A stretch of 16,263 nucleotides of DNA from Nitrospira_G sp035457545. Lineage in GTDB: Bacteria > Nitrospirota > Nitrospiria > Nitrospirales > Nitrospiraceae. The notes below the pieces were generated by a model. That model had not been told where the DNA came from. It saw nothing but the letters and a program-made list of their open reading frames with translations, and did no database searches. Positions 1 to 5,804 of this stretch are shown piece after piece. Position 1 is the stretch's first letter. Each line of letters starts with the position of its first letter. The DNA is taken from positions 1-16,263 of the forward strand of contig DATIBM010000243.1 of NCBI GenBank assembly GCA_035457545.1. The letters are read 5' to 3'. A program made the translations under genes and the position numbers.

Positions 1-16
1 CTGGCATCCGCTCTCG

Positions 17-898
17 ATGCTGCCGCCGCCCGTTCATCAGGAGGATAGCCCCTACCAACAGGTGCGGGTGCGGGACGACGACCTGTTCCGGTATCTCATC
101 CTGGATCGGACCTTCCACGCGGTGATGTGGCGAGCCGACCCGCTGCAGCTCTACCTGCCGTACAGCCAAATGATGATGTTGGCGTTGGGATGGGCTCCCG
201 ACGCCAAACGCGGGCTGATCTTGGGCCATGGCGGAGGCTCGCTCGCCAAATGGCTGGGACGGTATTGGCCTGAAATGGAGTTGGACACGGTCGAGGTGGA
301 TCCGTCGGTGGCGCTGGTCGCGGAACGGTATTTCGAATATCAGCCGGGGCCGCGCCATCATGTGCATGTCAAGGACGCGCGGGCCTTCCTTCAGTCCACC
401 GACGCGCAGTACGACATTATTTGGATGGATGCGTTCGCGCGTCATCTGATTCCGTTCCATCTGACCACGAGGGAATTCTTTGCCGAACTGAAATCGCACC
501 TGAGTCCGAACGGCGTCGTCGCGGTCAACCTGGCCTCCTCCGGCGAGGGGGGCGATCTCTTGCGGGAACGCGCGGTCGTTTCGACTCTGCGTTCGGCGTT
601 TCCCGTTCTTGAAACCTACTCGGTGGCGGGCCCCTGGAAATCTCGTCAGACGCGAGCCGAGAACTTGATCTTCTTTGGCGGCGCGCCGGTCGAACGGATG
701 ACATTGGACGACCTGCACCGGCAGGCGAACCGGTTGGCCGCGGAGCAACGGCTTCCCATCGAAACGACCAGATTGTGGCATCGTCGCAGGGAGACACCCT
801 GGCAGCCTGGTCTTGTGTTGACCGACGACTATGCTCCCTATGATCTATTGATCGCCAGAGAGCTTGATGCGGCCAGATCAGACCGTTCAACCAATTGA
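17..898 (+). CDS. Spermidine-synthase-like SAM-dependent methyltransferase-fold protein, 5' end possibly truncated
   Basis: The 293-residue product has the fold of polyamine aminopropyltransferases and class I methyltransferases. Visible parts are the SPYQ segment (residues 11-14) typical of spermidine-synthase-like proteins, a glycine-rich nucleotide loop LGHGGGSL (69-76), the acidic VEVDP (92-96) at the end of strand 2, KDARAFL (119-125) and YDIIWMDAF (132-140). After the last motif the protein reads IPFHLTTREFF, as in the divergent SpeE-like group, and lacks the catalytic Asp context of true spermidine synthases. Polyamine synthesis is therefore doubtful; a cytoplasmic SAM or decarboxylated-SAM enzyme of unknown substrate is safer. 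No Shine-Dalgarno precedes the ATG at 17 and the frame is open to the window edge, so the real start may be upstream. No clear terminator follows. Confidence 0.8.
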   Translation: MLPPPVHQEDSPYQQVRVRDDDLFRYLILDRTFHAVMWRADPLQLYLPYSQMMMLALGWAPDAKRGLILGHGGGSLAKWLGRYWPEMELDTVEVDPSVALVAERYFEYQPGPRHHVHVKDARAFLQSTDAQYDIIWMDAFARHLIPFHLTTREFFAELKSHLSPNGVVAVNLASSGEGGDLLRERAVVSTLRSAFPVLETYSVAGPWKSRQTRAENLIFFGGAPVERMTLDDLHRQANRLAAEQRLPIETTRLWHRRRETPWQPGLVLTDDYAPYDLLIARELDAARSDRSTN

Positions 899-1170
899 TT
901 TTGCGAAAGTATTTTGAATGTTTCCTCGCGGCGATCTTGCCAGCAGGATGGGGGTGATCGCTCATGGTCATGAGGGCCGCCCGGGCTGAATTCTTACTTG
1001 CTTCCCTTCTATGGCCATGTTATAAGCTCGCGCTGTTTCGGTCGGTCTTTTCGAGCACTCATACGGACGGCGTGTATGAAGGGTTTCGTGGAAGCATTCC
1101 GGTAGCCAAGGTTCGAGCAGGCGTCATTCCACACAACCAAATTCTACTATCTTGGTGAAGGAGGTAGGTC
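899..1170. other. Intergenic region upstream of the cupredoxin gene
   Basis: This 272-base gap carries a short inverted repeat CTCATG-GT-CATGAG at 961-974 and a candidate sigma-70 promoter at 998-1026. A 64-codon open frame at 964-1158 is not convincing: it has no ribosome site and no family resemblance. The gap ends in the strong Shine-Dalgarno of the next gene. Confidence 0.5.
998..1026 (+). promoter_or_regulatory. Candidate sigma-70 promoter for the cupredoxin gene
   Basis: TTGCTT at 998-1003 and TATAAG at 1021-1026 are separated by 17 bases. The -10 matches consensus at five of six positions and the -35 only at the first three. Transcription would start near 1033 and leave a leader of about 140 nt before the ATG at 1171. 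A small palindrome at 961-974 lies about 25 bases upstream and could be an operator, but this is a guess. Confidence 0.35.
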
Positions 1171-1653
1171 ATGGGTAAACAGGTCCTCGCAATTTTTATC
1201 GGCCTCATGATGGTGTTGGTCGGGGTCAACGGGGCGTATGCGCTGCAAGCCGGTGGAGTCGAAATCGGCGATCTTGAGACCGGCTCGGTGGTCGGTCAGC
1301 CGTTCAAGGAATTGCCGGTGGATCTGACGTTCACCGCCTTGGAGAATATTGGCGGAAAGAAGGCTTGGTATCCCCCGGTCGCCATTCTCAACCTGGTTGG
1401 ACGCGCCGGAACGCCGGTGGTGATCAAGGTGATCAATGAAAGCCAGGGAGAACATGGGTTCAGCTTGGCCGCAGAAGAAAACATTTCCGCCCCGACCACG
1501 CTCAACGTCAAGCTTGTGCTGAAGCCGGGCGAGACCAAGTACATCGGCATTCCCACCAGCGACCTGACTTACGTGACGGCCGGATCCGTGTTGACCTACA
1601 AGTGCCAACTGCACCCGACTCACTTGGGCGGCCAGTTGCTGATTCAGAAGTAG
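1171..1653 (+). CDS. Secreted nitrosocyanin-like cupredoxin (copper protein)
   Basis: The 160-residue precursor starts with a signal peptide (basic MGK, hydrophobic core about 5-18, probable cleavage after the AYA at 22-24), so it should act outside the cytoplasm. The rest is one cupredoxin domain. Copper-site candidates are His95 in EHGFSL and Cys145, His148 and His151 in CQLHPTHLGG near the C-terminus. No axial Met follows. The GETK turn (120-123) and the CQLHP motif resemble nitrosocyanin, the red copper protein of ammonia oxidisers, where the ligands are Glu, Cys, His and His. Here His95 falls at the Glu position, with Glu94 beside it. Function is probably electron transfer or small-ligand chemistry in the periplasm; the partner is unknown. 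GAAGGAGG at 1157-1164 supports the start. A perfect palindromic terminator follows, so the gene seems to be transcribed alone. Confidence 0.85.
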   Translation: MGKQVLAIFIGLMMVLVGVNGAYALQAGGVEIGDLETGSVVGQPFKELPVDLTFTALENIGGKKAWYPPVAILNLVGRAGTPVVIKVINESQGEHGFSLAAEENISAPTTLNVKLVLKPGETKYIGIPTSDLTYVTAGSVLTYKCQLHPTHLGGQLLIQK

Positions 1654-1704
1654 GCCGAGCTGGGTATTGCGGGGCTGTCGCGTTCGAGATCGCCGCCGGG
1701 CAGG

Positions 1705-1738
1705 AACGGGGGCTCCACCGATCGGTGGAGCCCCCGTT
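1705..1738. terminator. Perfect 34-bp palindrome, probable bidirectional terminator
   Basis: Positions 1705-1738 read the same on both strands, with arms AACGGGGGCTCCACCGA and its complement, giving a very stable GC-rich hairpin. It lies between two convergent genes (cupredoxin ending at 1653, minus-strand gene ending at 1748). The following T content is weak (GTTGTCGTTTG), so termination may rely mainly on stem strength. Confidence 0.8.
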
Positions 1739-1747
1739 GTCGTTTGA

Positions 1748-2083
1748 TCAGACCTGTTCCTCTCCGCACAGGGTCGGATTGTCGATCGGGACCGATTGAC
1801 TGCCCGCAAGTTGGCCCTGAACGATCAACAACAGAAACCGTTCTTCTCTCGGGCCTGGTCCCACCTTGGGGATGACGATGGTCTGGAGATCAACGACCGT
1901 CACCTCATCCCTTTCCCGCACCGTGTCGTTGATGATCCACGTGTAGCTGGCTGCAAGCGGGTAATGCAGATGCATGAAAGATTCGATTGCGCGAGGGATG
2001 TCCTGTTTGCCTGCCACGGCCTGCGGGAGGAATCCGGTCGCGAGATACAGGCCGATCGCAAGTCCGAAGAAGAAGCGTCGCAT
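1748..2083 (-). CDS. Small secreted protein of unknown function
   Basis: I do not recognise the family. The 111-residue product begins with MRRFFFGLAIGLYLATG, a clear signal peptide with a probable cleavage after AVA near residue 24. The mature part is about 87 residues, mixed alpha/beta in character, with an aromatic segment (HLHYPLAASYTW, about 38-49), a charged RERDEVTVVDLQ stretch and the hydrophobic strand FLLLIVQG. It has one cysteine close to the C-terminus (TLCGEEQV). On the minus strand AGGAGG lies about 7 bases before the ATG at 2083, which supports the start. The gene is convergent with the cupredoxin gene and shares its terminator hairpin. Its leader contains two small hairpins. 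An extracytoplasmic role is likely, but nothing more can be said. Confidence 0.75.
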   Translation of the reverse strand: MRRFFFGLAIGLYLATGFLPQAVAGKQDIPRAIESFMHLHYPLAASYTWIINDTVRERDEVTVVDLQTIVIPKVGPGPREERFLLLIVQGQLAGSQSVPIDNPTLCGEEQV

Positions 2084-2112
2084 GGTACGAGCCTCCTGGC
2101 TAGGGTTGGACT

Positions 2113-2174
2113 GGCTCGAAGGATCGAGCCCCGCGAAAGCGCCAGAGGGACGGCCGTCAGATGCGCTTCCGCAT
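2113..2174 (-). promoter_or_regulatory. Two hairpins in the leader of the small secreted protein
   Basis: Positions 2113-2130 form a perfect 7-bp stem GGCTCGA/TCGAGCC with a 4-base loop; on the minus strand the loop is TCCT, complementary to part of the AGGAGG Shine-Dalgarno downstream. A second stem ATGCG/CGCAT with a 4-base loop lies at 2161-2174. A weak -10-like TATGAT (minus strand, 2187-2192) upstream would place both in the transcript. Neither is followed by a U-run. A regulatory role is inferred only. Confidence 0.35.
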
Positions 2175-2246
2175 GTGACTTATTTCATCATACCCTGCTT
2201 TCGGCCTGGTAGAAAAGGAAAACATGGAGCGTGCAGGGGAGGGAAA

Positions 2247-2287
2247 ACACGAAGCCCCCTATCCCGCAAATCGGAATAGGGGGCTTC
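2247..2287 (-). terminator. Intrinsic terminator of the ferredoxin gene
   Basis: A 12-bp stem GAAGCCCCCTAT/ATAGGGGGCTTC (2251-2262 with 2276-2287) encloses a 13-base loop. On the minus strand it is followed by GTGTTTTCCC, a short U-tract. It lies 46 bases past the ferredoxin stop codon and fits a rho-independent terminator for that gene. Confidence 0.8.
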
Positions 2288-2332
2288 GCAGATCTGCGCG
2301 AAGGGCGAAATCGCGACAGCGGGGCGCCGCGA

Positions 2333-2680
2333 TCAGTTGCGCACGCCGCTCCACACCTTGTTGGGATCGATTTCCTTGTCCGGATTCAGCGTCCGCGCCT
2401 TTTCGAGCAGGACGTCCGTCGTTTCCGGATAGGCGGGATCCGAGATGCAGCAATTGTCTACGGGGCAGACGGCGGCGCATTGGGGCTCATCGAAATGCCC
2501 CACGCACTCGGTGCAGCGATCGTGGGTGATCACGTAGATATTGTCACCGACCCCTTGGCCGTCGCCGACGTGGTACCCCTTGCTTTCCGCGTCGCCGCGG
2601 GTTTCAAAAATGGCTTCGTTCGGGCATTCTGGCAAACACGCCCCGCAGGAAATGCATTCATCCGTAATTAAGAGAGCCAT
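2333..2680 (-). CDS. 2[4Fe-4S] ferredoxin, Allochromatium vinosum/YfhL type
   Basis: The 115-residue cytoplasmic ferredoxin carries two cluster motifs: C9-x2-C12-x2-C15-x3-C19-P, and C56-x2-C59-x8-C68-x3-C72-P. The eight-residue spacing in the second motif (CTECVGHFDEPQC) is the hallmark of the Allochromatium-type low-potential ferredoxins. Compared with the roughly 80-residue family members it has about 20 extra residues between the motifs (about 26-47), two further cysteines (C77, C78) and a charged C-terminal extension. It should carry low-potential electrons, plausibly for reductive carbon fixation or other redox enzymes, but its partner is not shown. The start is set at 2680 by GAAGGAGG just upstream; the open frame runs on to 2809 but that part is not protein-like. 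It has its own promoter (2808-2837) and terminator, so it is a single-gene unit. Confidence 0.93.
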   Translation of the reverse strand: MALLITDECISCGACLPECPNEAIFETRGDAESKGYHVGDGQGVGDNIYVITHDRCTECVGHFDEPQCAAVCPVDNCCISDPAYPETTDVLLEKARTLNPDKEIDPNKVWSGVRN

Positions 2681-2807
2681 GACCGATGCCTCCTTCTCTA
2701 ACGCTCGCTGAAGAAACGATTTACGATCGGACGGTCGTGCCCAACGCCGCCCGCTTCTTTCCGCATCCAACCGGCGGTGGCCGGCAGTTGCAACAAAAGC
2801 GAGTGGC

Positions 2808-2837
2808 ATTCTAGACTGCGAAAAAAAGCCAAGTCAA
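2808..2837 (-). promoter_or_regulatory. Strong sigma-70 promoter of the ferredoxin gene
   Basis: Read on the minus strand, TTGACT (2832-2837) and TAGAAT (2808-2813) are separated by 18 bases; each matches consensus at five of six positions. A T7 run lies in the spacer. Transcription would start near 2801 and give a leader of about 120 nt before the ferredoxin ATG at 2680. Confidence 0.6.
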
Positions 2838-2857
2838 CGGGAACAGGCCCGCGCAGA

Positions 2858-2894
2858 AGGCCCATCGCAAAAAGGCCTCTGGGCCTATGGGCCT
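2858..2894. repeat. Nested inverted repeats of GGCCC/GGGCC
   Basis: AGGCCCAT (2858-2865) pairs with ATGGGCCT (2887-2894), and inside it AGGCC (2873-2877) pairs with GGCCT (2882-2886). The same core also occurs at 2846-2850. The element lies between the divergent ferredoxin promoter and the DUF192 start, so it could be an operator or a leader hairpin. No U-run follows, so it is not a normal terminator. Confidence 0.45.
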
Positions 2895-2925
2895 AGAATT
2901 CATCACATTCTTCCAAGAGGTGTTC

Positions 2926-3417
2926 ATGGGGTCCGGGTCGGAGACGCCGCAGCCGAAGCGACAGCGGATCATCATGCTGATCCTGTTGGCGGTTCTGCTG
3001 ATGTCGGTCAGTCTCTTTGTCTCCTCTCAAAAAGAGACGGAGACGATTCTCATCACGTTTCCAAGCGGGCGCCAGCTTGAGGGAGAGGTGGCCAATACGC
3101 CGGAAAAGCTCCTGTTCGGTCTGGCATTTCGAGAAACCTTGCCGCCCAACGGCGCCATGCTCTATATCTTCGAATCCTCGGGCCGGCATACACTGTGGAC
3201 GAAGGCCTTCCGATTTCCGGTCGATATCATCTGGCTGGACGAGAGCCGGCACGTGGTCCATCTGGCGGCCGACGTGCCTCCGTGCAATCAAGATCCCTGC
3301 CCGCGATATGGGCCTCCGCCGAGCGATGCCCGGTACGTCCTGCAAACCAAGGCCGGCTTTGTGCGCGAAGAGGGCGTCACGGTCGGGACGGACTTGAAGT
3401 TTACGTTGGTGATGTGA
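2926..3417 (+). CDS. Membrane-anchored DUF192 family protein
   Basis: The 163-residue product has a basic KRQR followed by one membrane segment (about 15-33, IIMLILLAVLLMSVSLFVS) and then a full DUF192 domain. Typical parts are the GLAFRETLPPNGAMLYIF stretch (65-82), a Trp at 91 before FRFPVDIIWLDE, VVHLAADVPPCNQDPCP (110-126) with conserved cysteines C120 and C125, and a C-terminal YVLQTKAGF...GVTVG. The domain faces the periplasm. DUF192 has no settled biochemical role. The start at 2926 is preferred because AAGAGG lies 5 bases upstream; an earlier in-frame ATG at 2887 has no ribosome site and would add 13 residues. It heads a same-strand group with the Rieske, I42-like and aminotransferase genes. 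Confidence 0.85.
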   Translation: MGSGSETPQPKRQRIIMLILLAVLLMSVSLFVSSQKETETILITFPSGRQLEGEVANTPEKLLFGLAFRETLPPNGAMLYIFESSGRHTLWTKAFRFPVDIIWLDESRHVVHLAADVPPCNQDPCPRYGPPPSDARYVLQTKAGFVREEGVTVGTDLKFTLVM

Positions 3418-3482
3418 CGTGGTACTGTGGCGACGGGCGCGGGGTCGCGGTCGATTGGGACGAATGAAGGGACGGTTGGGAT

Positions 3483-3809
3483 ATGGAAGGCACTGAGCAG
3501 TACGAAGCGGCGGCGCGAGTGGCGGAAATCCCAGCGGGCGGCAGCAAACTGGTGACCATCCGGAACAAACCGGTCGCCATTTTCAACGTGCAGGGCAGAT
3601 TTTACGCCATTCACGATGCCTGCCCTCATGAGGGGGGACCGTTGCACGAGGGCCGTGTAAAGGGCTGCATCGTCTCCTGTCCCTGGCACGATCTGGCGTT
3701 CGACCTTCGAAACGGTCGGGGGACGGACGGAGGCGGGTATTGCGTGGCCAGTTATGACGTGCGGATCGAAGGGGAAACCATTCTCATCGGCGGGCGGCGA
3801 AAAGCCTGA
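3483..3809 (+). CDS. Rieske [2Fe-2S] ferredoxin
   Basis: The 108-residue soluble protein is a single Rieske domain. The cluster ligands are visible as C47-x-H49 (ACPHEGGPL) and C66-x2-H69 (CPWHD), separated by 16 residues, followed by the usual FDLRNGRG turn. It has no membrane segment or signal peptide, so it matches the small NirD/dioxygenase-ferredoxin type and not the bc1 Rieske subunit. It probably passes electrons between a reductase and an unknown oxygenase or reductase, neither of which is in the window. C62 and C87 are extra cysteines. The ribosome site is modest (AAGGGA about 10 bases before the ATG). It follows the DUF192 gene after 65 bases with no terminator between, so co-transcription is likely. 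Confidence 0.92.
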   Translation: MEGTEQYEAAARVAEIPAGGSKLVTIRNKPVAIFNVQGRFYAIHDACPHEGGPLHEGRVKGCIVSCPWHDLAFDLRNGRGTDGGGYCVASYDVRIEGETILIGGRRKA

Positions 3810-3923
3810 CGGGCCGAACAGGGCCGCCTACCGGGCAGTGACGGAGTAGGGCAGGACGCCGAACGGGGGCTGGTCTCGTGAGAGAAACGCCGAACAGAGG
3901 GACGCGATCGAAAAGACGGGCAG

Positions 3924-4274
3924 GTGGGCATGACGGCTGCGGAACAGGCACAGGGATCGGCCTATGGAGAACAGGAGGCCGAGGGACGGGTCATCGACAC
4001 CGTGATTCAACATTCGTTCACGATCCATCTTTGGGAAGACCGGACCAGAGGGGAGCTGTGGGTGCCGGCGTATGATCAGACGGCGCTGGCGCTGCTCAAC
4101 GACGACTATTTGCGCATTGCCGGCAACAATGCCGTGGATATGGGGCGTCGAACGTTCGAATTTCAGGCCGTGAAGGAAGGCCGGCATCGGCTCGTGTTTG
4201 AGAAGCGGATGGGATGGAAATTCACCGCTGAAGACCGCCGCGTGTTTGTGATCTGCGTGGCCGGTCGATCGTAA
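3924..4274 (+). CDS. Chagasin-like (peptidase inhibitor I42) domain protein with degenerate loops
   Basis: The product has 116 residues from GTG 3924, or 114 from the in-frame ATG at 3930; the ribosome site is weak, so the start is unsure. From about residue 24 it follows the beta-sandwich pattern of the chagasin/I42 family: a first strand pair, the DRTRGELW segment at the place of the NPTTGxxW loop, LLNDDYLRI, then MGRRTFEFQAVKEGRHRLVFEKRMGW, where families show GGxRxFxFxAxxxGxxxLxxxYxRPW, and a final VFVICV strand. All three loops that enter a cysteine-protease active site are altered (Pro and Thr of the first and Pro of RPW are lost), so inhibition is uncertain. There is no signal peptide, unlike many bacterial members. 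It lies 20 bases before the aminotransferase gene, probably in one transcript. The family call is by pattern only. Confidence 0.55.
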   Translation: MGMTAAEQAQGSAYGEQEAEGRVIDTVIQHSFTIHLWEDRTRGELWVPAYDQTALALLNDDYLRIAGNNAVDMGRRTFEFQAVKEGRHRLVFEKRMGWKFTAEDRRVFVICVAGRS

Positions 4275-4294
4275 GGCGGACAAGGGACGAGGGC

Positions 4295-5137
4295 ATGGGA
4301 GACGTGGCCTACGTCAACGGTCGCTTCATGGATCTGGCCGACGCCACGGTGCCGGTCGAAGATCGCGGCCTCCAGTTCGGCGACGGCGTGTACGAAGTCA
4401 TCCGGACCTACCGTGGCCGGCCGTTCCAGATGGAGGCGCACGTGGCCCGGCTGGCTCAGAGCGCGGCGGCGATCGGCCTGGCGCTGCCGGAGGCCGCTCG
4501 GCAATTTCCCGCGCTGATCGACGAAGGGATCAGGCGCGCCGCTTATCCCGACTGCAAGGTCTATCTCCAGATCACCAGGGGCGTCGCGCCGCGCGACCAT
4601 GCCTTTCCCGCCCGGGTGGCTCCCACCGTGATCATGACCTTCCGGCTCATGCGTCCGCTCGAACCCGCGCTCGCGGCCAATGGGGTCGCGGTGGTCACGG
4701 CCGACGATATTCGCTGGGGCCGATGTGACATCAAGAGCGTCAACCTCCTGGCCAACGTGCTGGCTCGCCAGCGGGCCCTTGAGATGGGCGCCTTCGAGGC
4801 CCTGTTGGTCCGTGGCGGCCGGATCACCGAGGGGGCGGTCAGCAACGTCATGGTCGTGCGACAGGGAGGTCTCCGCACGGCGCCCGTCGGCCCCGAGATC
4901 CTCGCCGGAGTCACGCGGCATCTGGTGCTGGAATTGGCTCGAAAGGAGGGGCTGCCCATCAGGGAAGAGGCGGTCACGCTCGACGAGCTTCGATCGGCGG
5001 ACGAGGTGTTTCTCACCGGGACAACGGTCGAAGTGCTCCCCGTCGTCACGGTGGATGCGACGGTCATCGGGAGCGGATGCCCCGGGCCCATCAGCCGGCT
5101 GCTCCAGCAACGATTCCGTGAGGTCGCTCTCGCCTGA
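4295..5137 (+). CDS. dat: D-amino-acid aminotransferase (class IV PLP enzyme)
   Basis: The 280-residue protein matches fold-type IV aminotransferases along its full length, and the Bacillus D-amino-acid transaminase best. Equivalent residues sit two positions later than in the Bacillus enzyme: Tyr33, Arg100 and His102 of GVAPRDHAFP (the carboxylate trap typical of the D-specific group), the PLP lysine Lys147 in CDIKSVNLL, and Glu179 in ITEGAVSN. It should interconvert D-alanine and D-glutamate via 2-oxoglutarate and pyruvate in the cytoplasm (EC 2.6.1.21), feeding peptidoglycan precursors. A branched-chain or 4-amino-4-deoxychorismate function is less likely given the RxH motif. The start follows a GGGACGAGG stretch. 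It is the last gene of its group; a terminator hairpin lies about 50 bases after its stop. Confidence 0.88.
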   Translation: MGDVAYVNGRFMDLADATVPVEDRGLQFGDGVYEVIRTYRGRPFQMEAHVARLAQSAAAIGLALPEAARQFPALIDEGIRRAAYPDCKVYLQITRGVAPRDHAFPARVAPTVIMTFRLMRPLEPALAANGVAVVTADDIRWGRCDIKSVNLLANVLARQRALEMGAFEALLVRGGRITEGAVSNVMVVRQGGLRTAPVGPEILAGVTRHLVLELARKEGLPIREEAVTLDELRSADEVFLTGTTVEVLPVVTVDATVIGSGCPGPISRLLQQRFREVALA

Positions 5138-5186
5138 CCGCGCTTGCATTGTCCACAGTCAAAATGATACAGTTCCGCTGTTTTGG

Positions 5187-5209
5187 AGTGGGCGGTCGCC
5201 CACTTTTTT
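5187..5209 (+). terminator. Intrinsic terminator/attenuator hairpin between dat and rimP
   Basis: AGTGGGC (5187-5193) pairs with GCCCACT (5198-5204) around the loop GGTC, followed by a T6 run (5204-5209). This is a classic rho-independent form on the plus strand. It ends the dat transcript, but as it lies only 60 bases before rimP it could also be a leader attenuator of the following operon. Confidence 0.8.
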
Positions 5210-5269
5210 GTTTGGAGTCCGTGCCGTTCAAGATCGGTAAGTCTGCTCCCTCATTTTTCTCTGTTGTTC

Positions 5270-5749
5270 ATGGACAGCGCCCAGGTTGCCCAGCGCGTGC
5301 AGGAAGTCGCCGCGCCGATCCTGTGGGCCATGGGACTCGAACTCATCGACGTGACTTGTTCGGGGCAGGGGCAGCGGACCATCGTGCGAGTGTACATTGA
5401 TAAGCCGGGAGGGGTCAGCCTCCACGATTGCGAGCAGGCTCATATGTCGCTCGGGCCCGCCCTGGATGTGGCGGATCCTATTCCTCACGCCTATACCCTC
5501 GAAGTCTCCTCGCCGGGGCTGGATCGCCCGCTCAAAACGCTCGCCGATTATCAACGGGTCGTGGGGCGATTGGTGAACCTGAAGCTGGCGCAGGCCCGAG
5601 AGGGGCAGTGGCGGGTGGTCGGCCGGTTGACCGCGGCGGACGAACAGGGGCTCTCCCTGACGGTGCGGGAAGGCAAGACCGATCGGTCGATTCAATTGGG
5701 GTGGGAGGCGATCGCGGGCGGGCGCCTGGAGGTCGAATTCTCCAAGTGA
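5270..5749 (+). CDS. rimP: Ribosome maturation factor RimP
   Basis: The 159-residue cytoplasmic protein assists maturation of the 30S subunit. The family signature LEVSSPGLDRPL lies in the middle (about residues 79-90), after a typical N-terminal alpha/beta domain (GLELIDVTCSGQGQRTIVRVYIDKPGGVSLHDCE), and a C-terminal SH3-like barrel follows. Its length is normal. ATG 5270 is chosen from homology; the sequence before it is pyrimidine-rich and has no Shine-Dalgarno. The in-frame extension to TTG 5183 would run through the terminator hairpin and is not protein-like. It is the first gene of the rimP-nusA-infB operon, 55 bases before nusA. The absent ribosome site suggests low or leaderless-like initiation. 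Confidence 0.92.
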   Translation: MDSAQVAQRVQEVAAPILWAMGLELIDVTCSGQGQRTIVRVYIDKPGGVSLHDCEQAHMSLGPALDVADPIPHAYTLEVSSPGLDRPLKTLADYQRVVGRLVNLKLAQAREGQWRVVGRLTAADEQGLSLTVREGKTDRSIQLGWEAIAGGRLEVEFSK

Positions 5750-5804
5750 TGGCCTCGCGCCGCGCGGGCCGCGGGAATCCCCGTGAAGAAAAGGGTGGTC
5801 ACGT

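Noticed and set aside
964..1158. A 64-codon frame before the cupredoxin gene
   Set aside because: No ribosome site, overlaps the candidate promoter, and shows no signal peptide or family pattern.
1705..1738. Perfect palindrome as an insertion-site or mobile-element end
   Set aside because: It is a single copy, lies between convergent genes and has no target duplication or transposase nearby, so a terminator is the better explanation.
4163..5149. A 328-codon minus-strand open frame opposite the aminotransferase gene
   Set aside because: The plus-strand frame has all class IV aminotransferase residues; the antisense product has no recognisable features.
5138..5270. Possible initiator tRNA (metY) gene ahead of rimP, as in E. 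coli
   Set aside because: No tRNA cloverleaf, T-loop or CCA-like end is visible; the stretch holds only a terminator-type hairpin.
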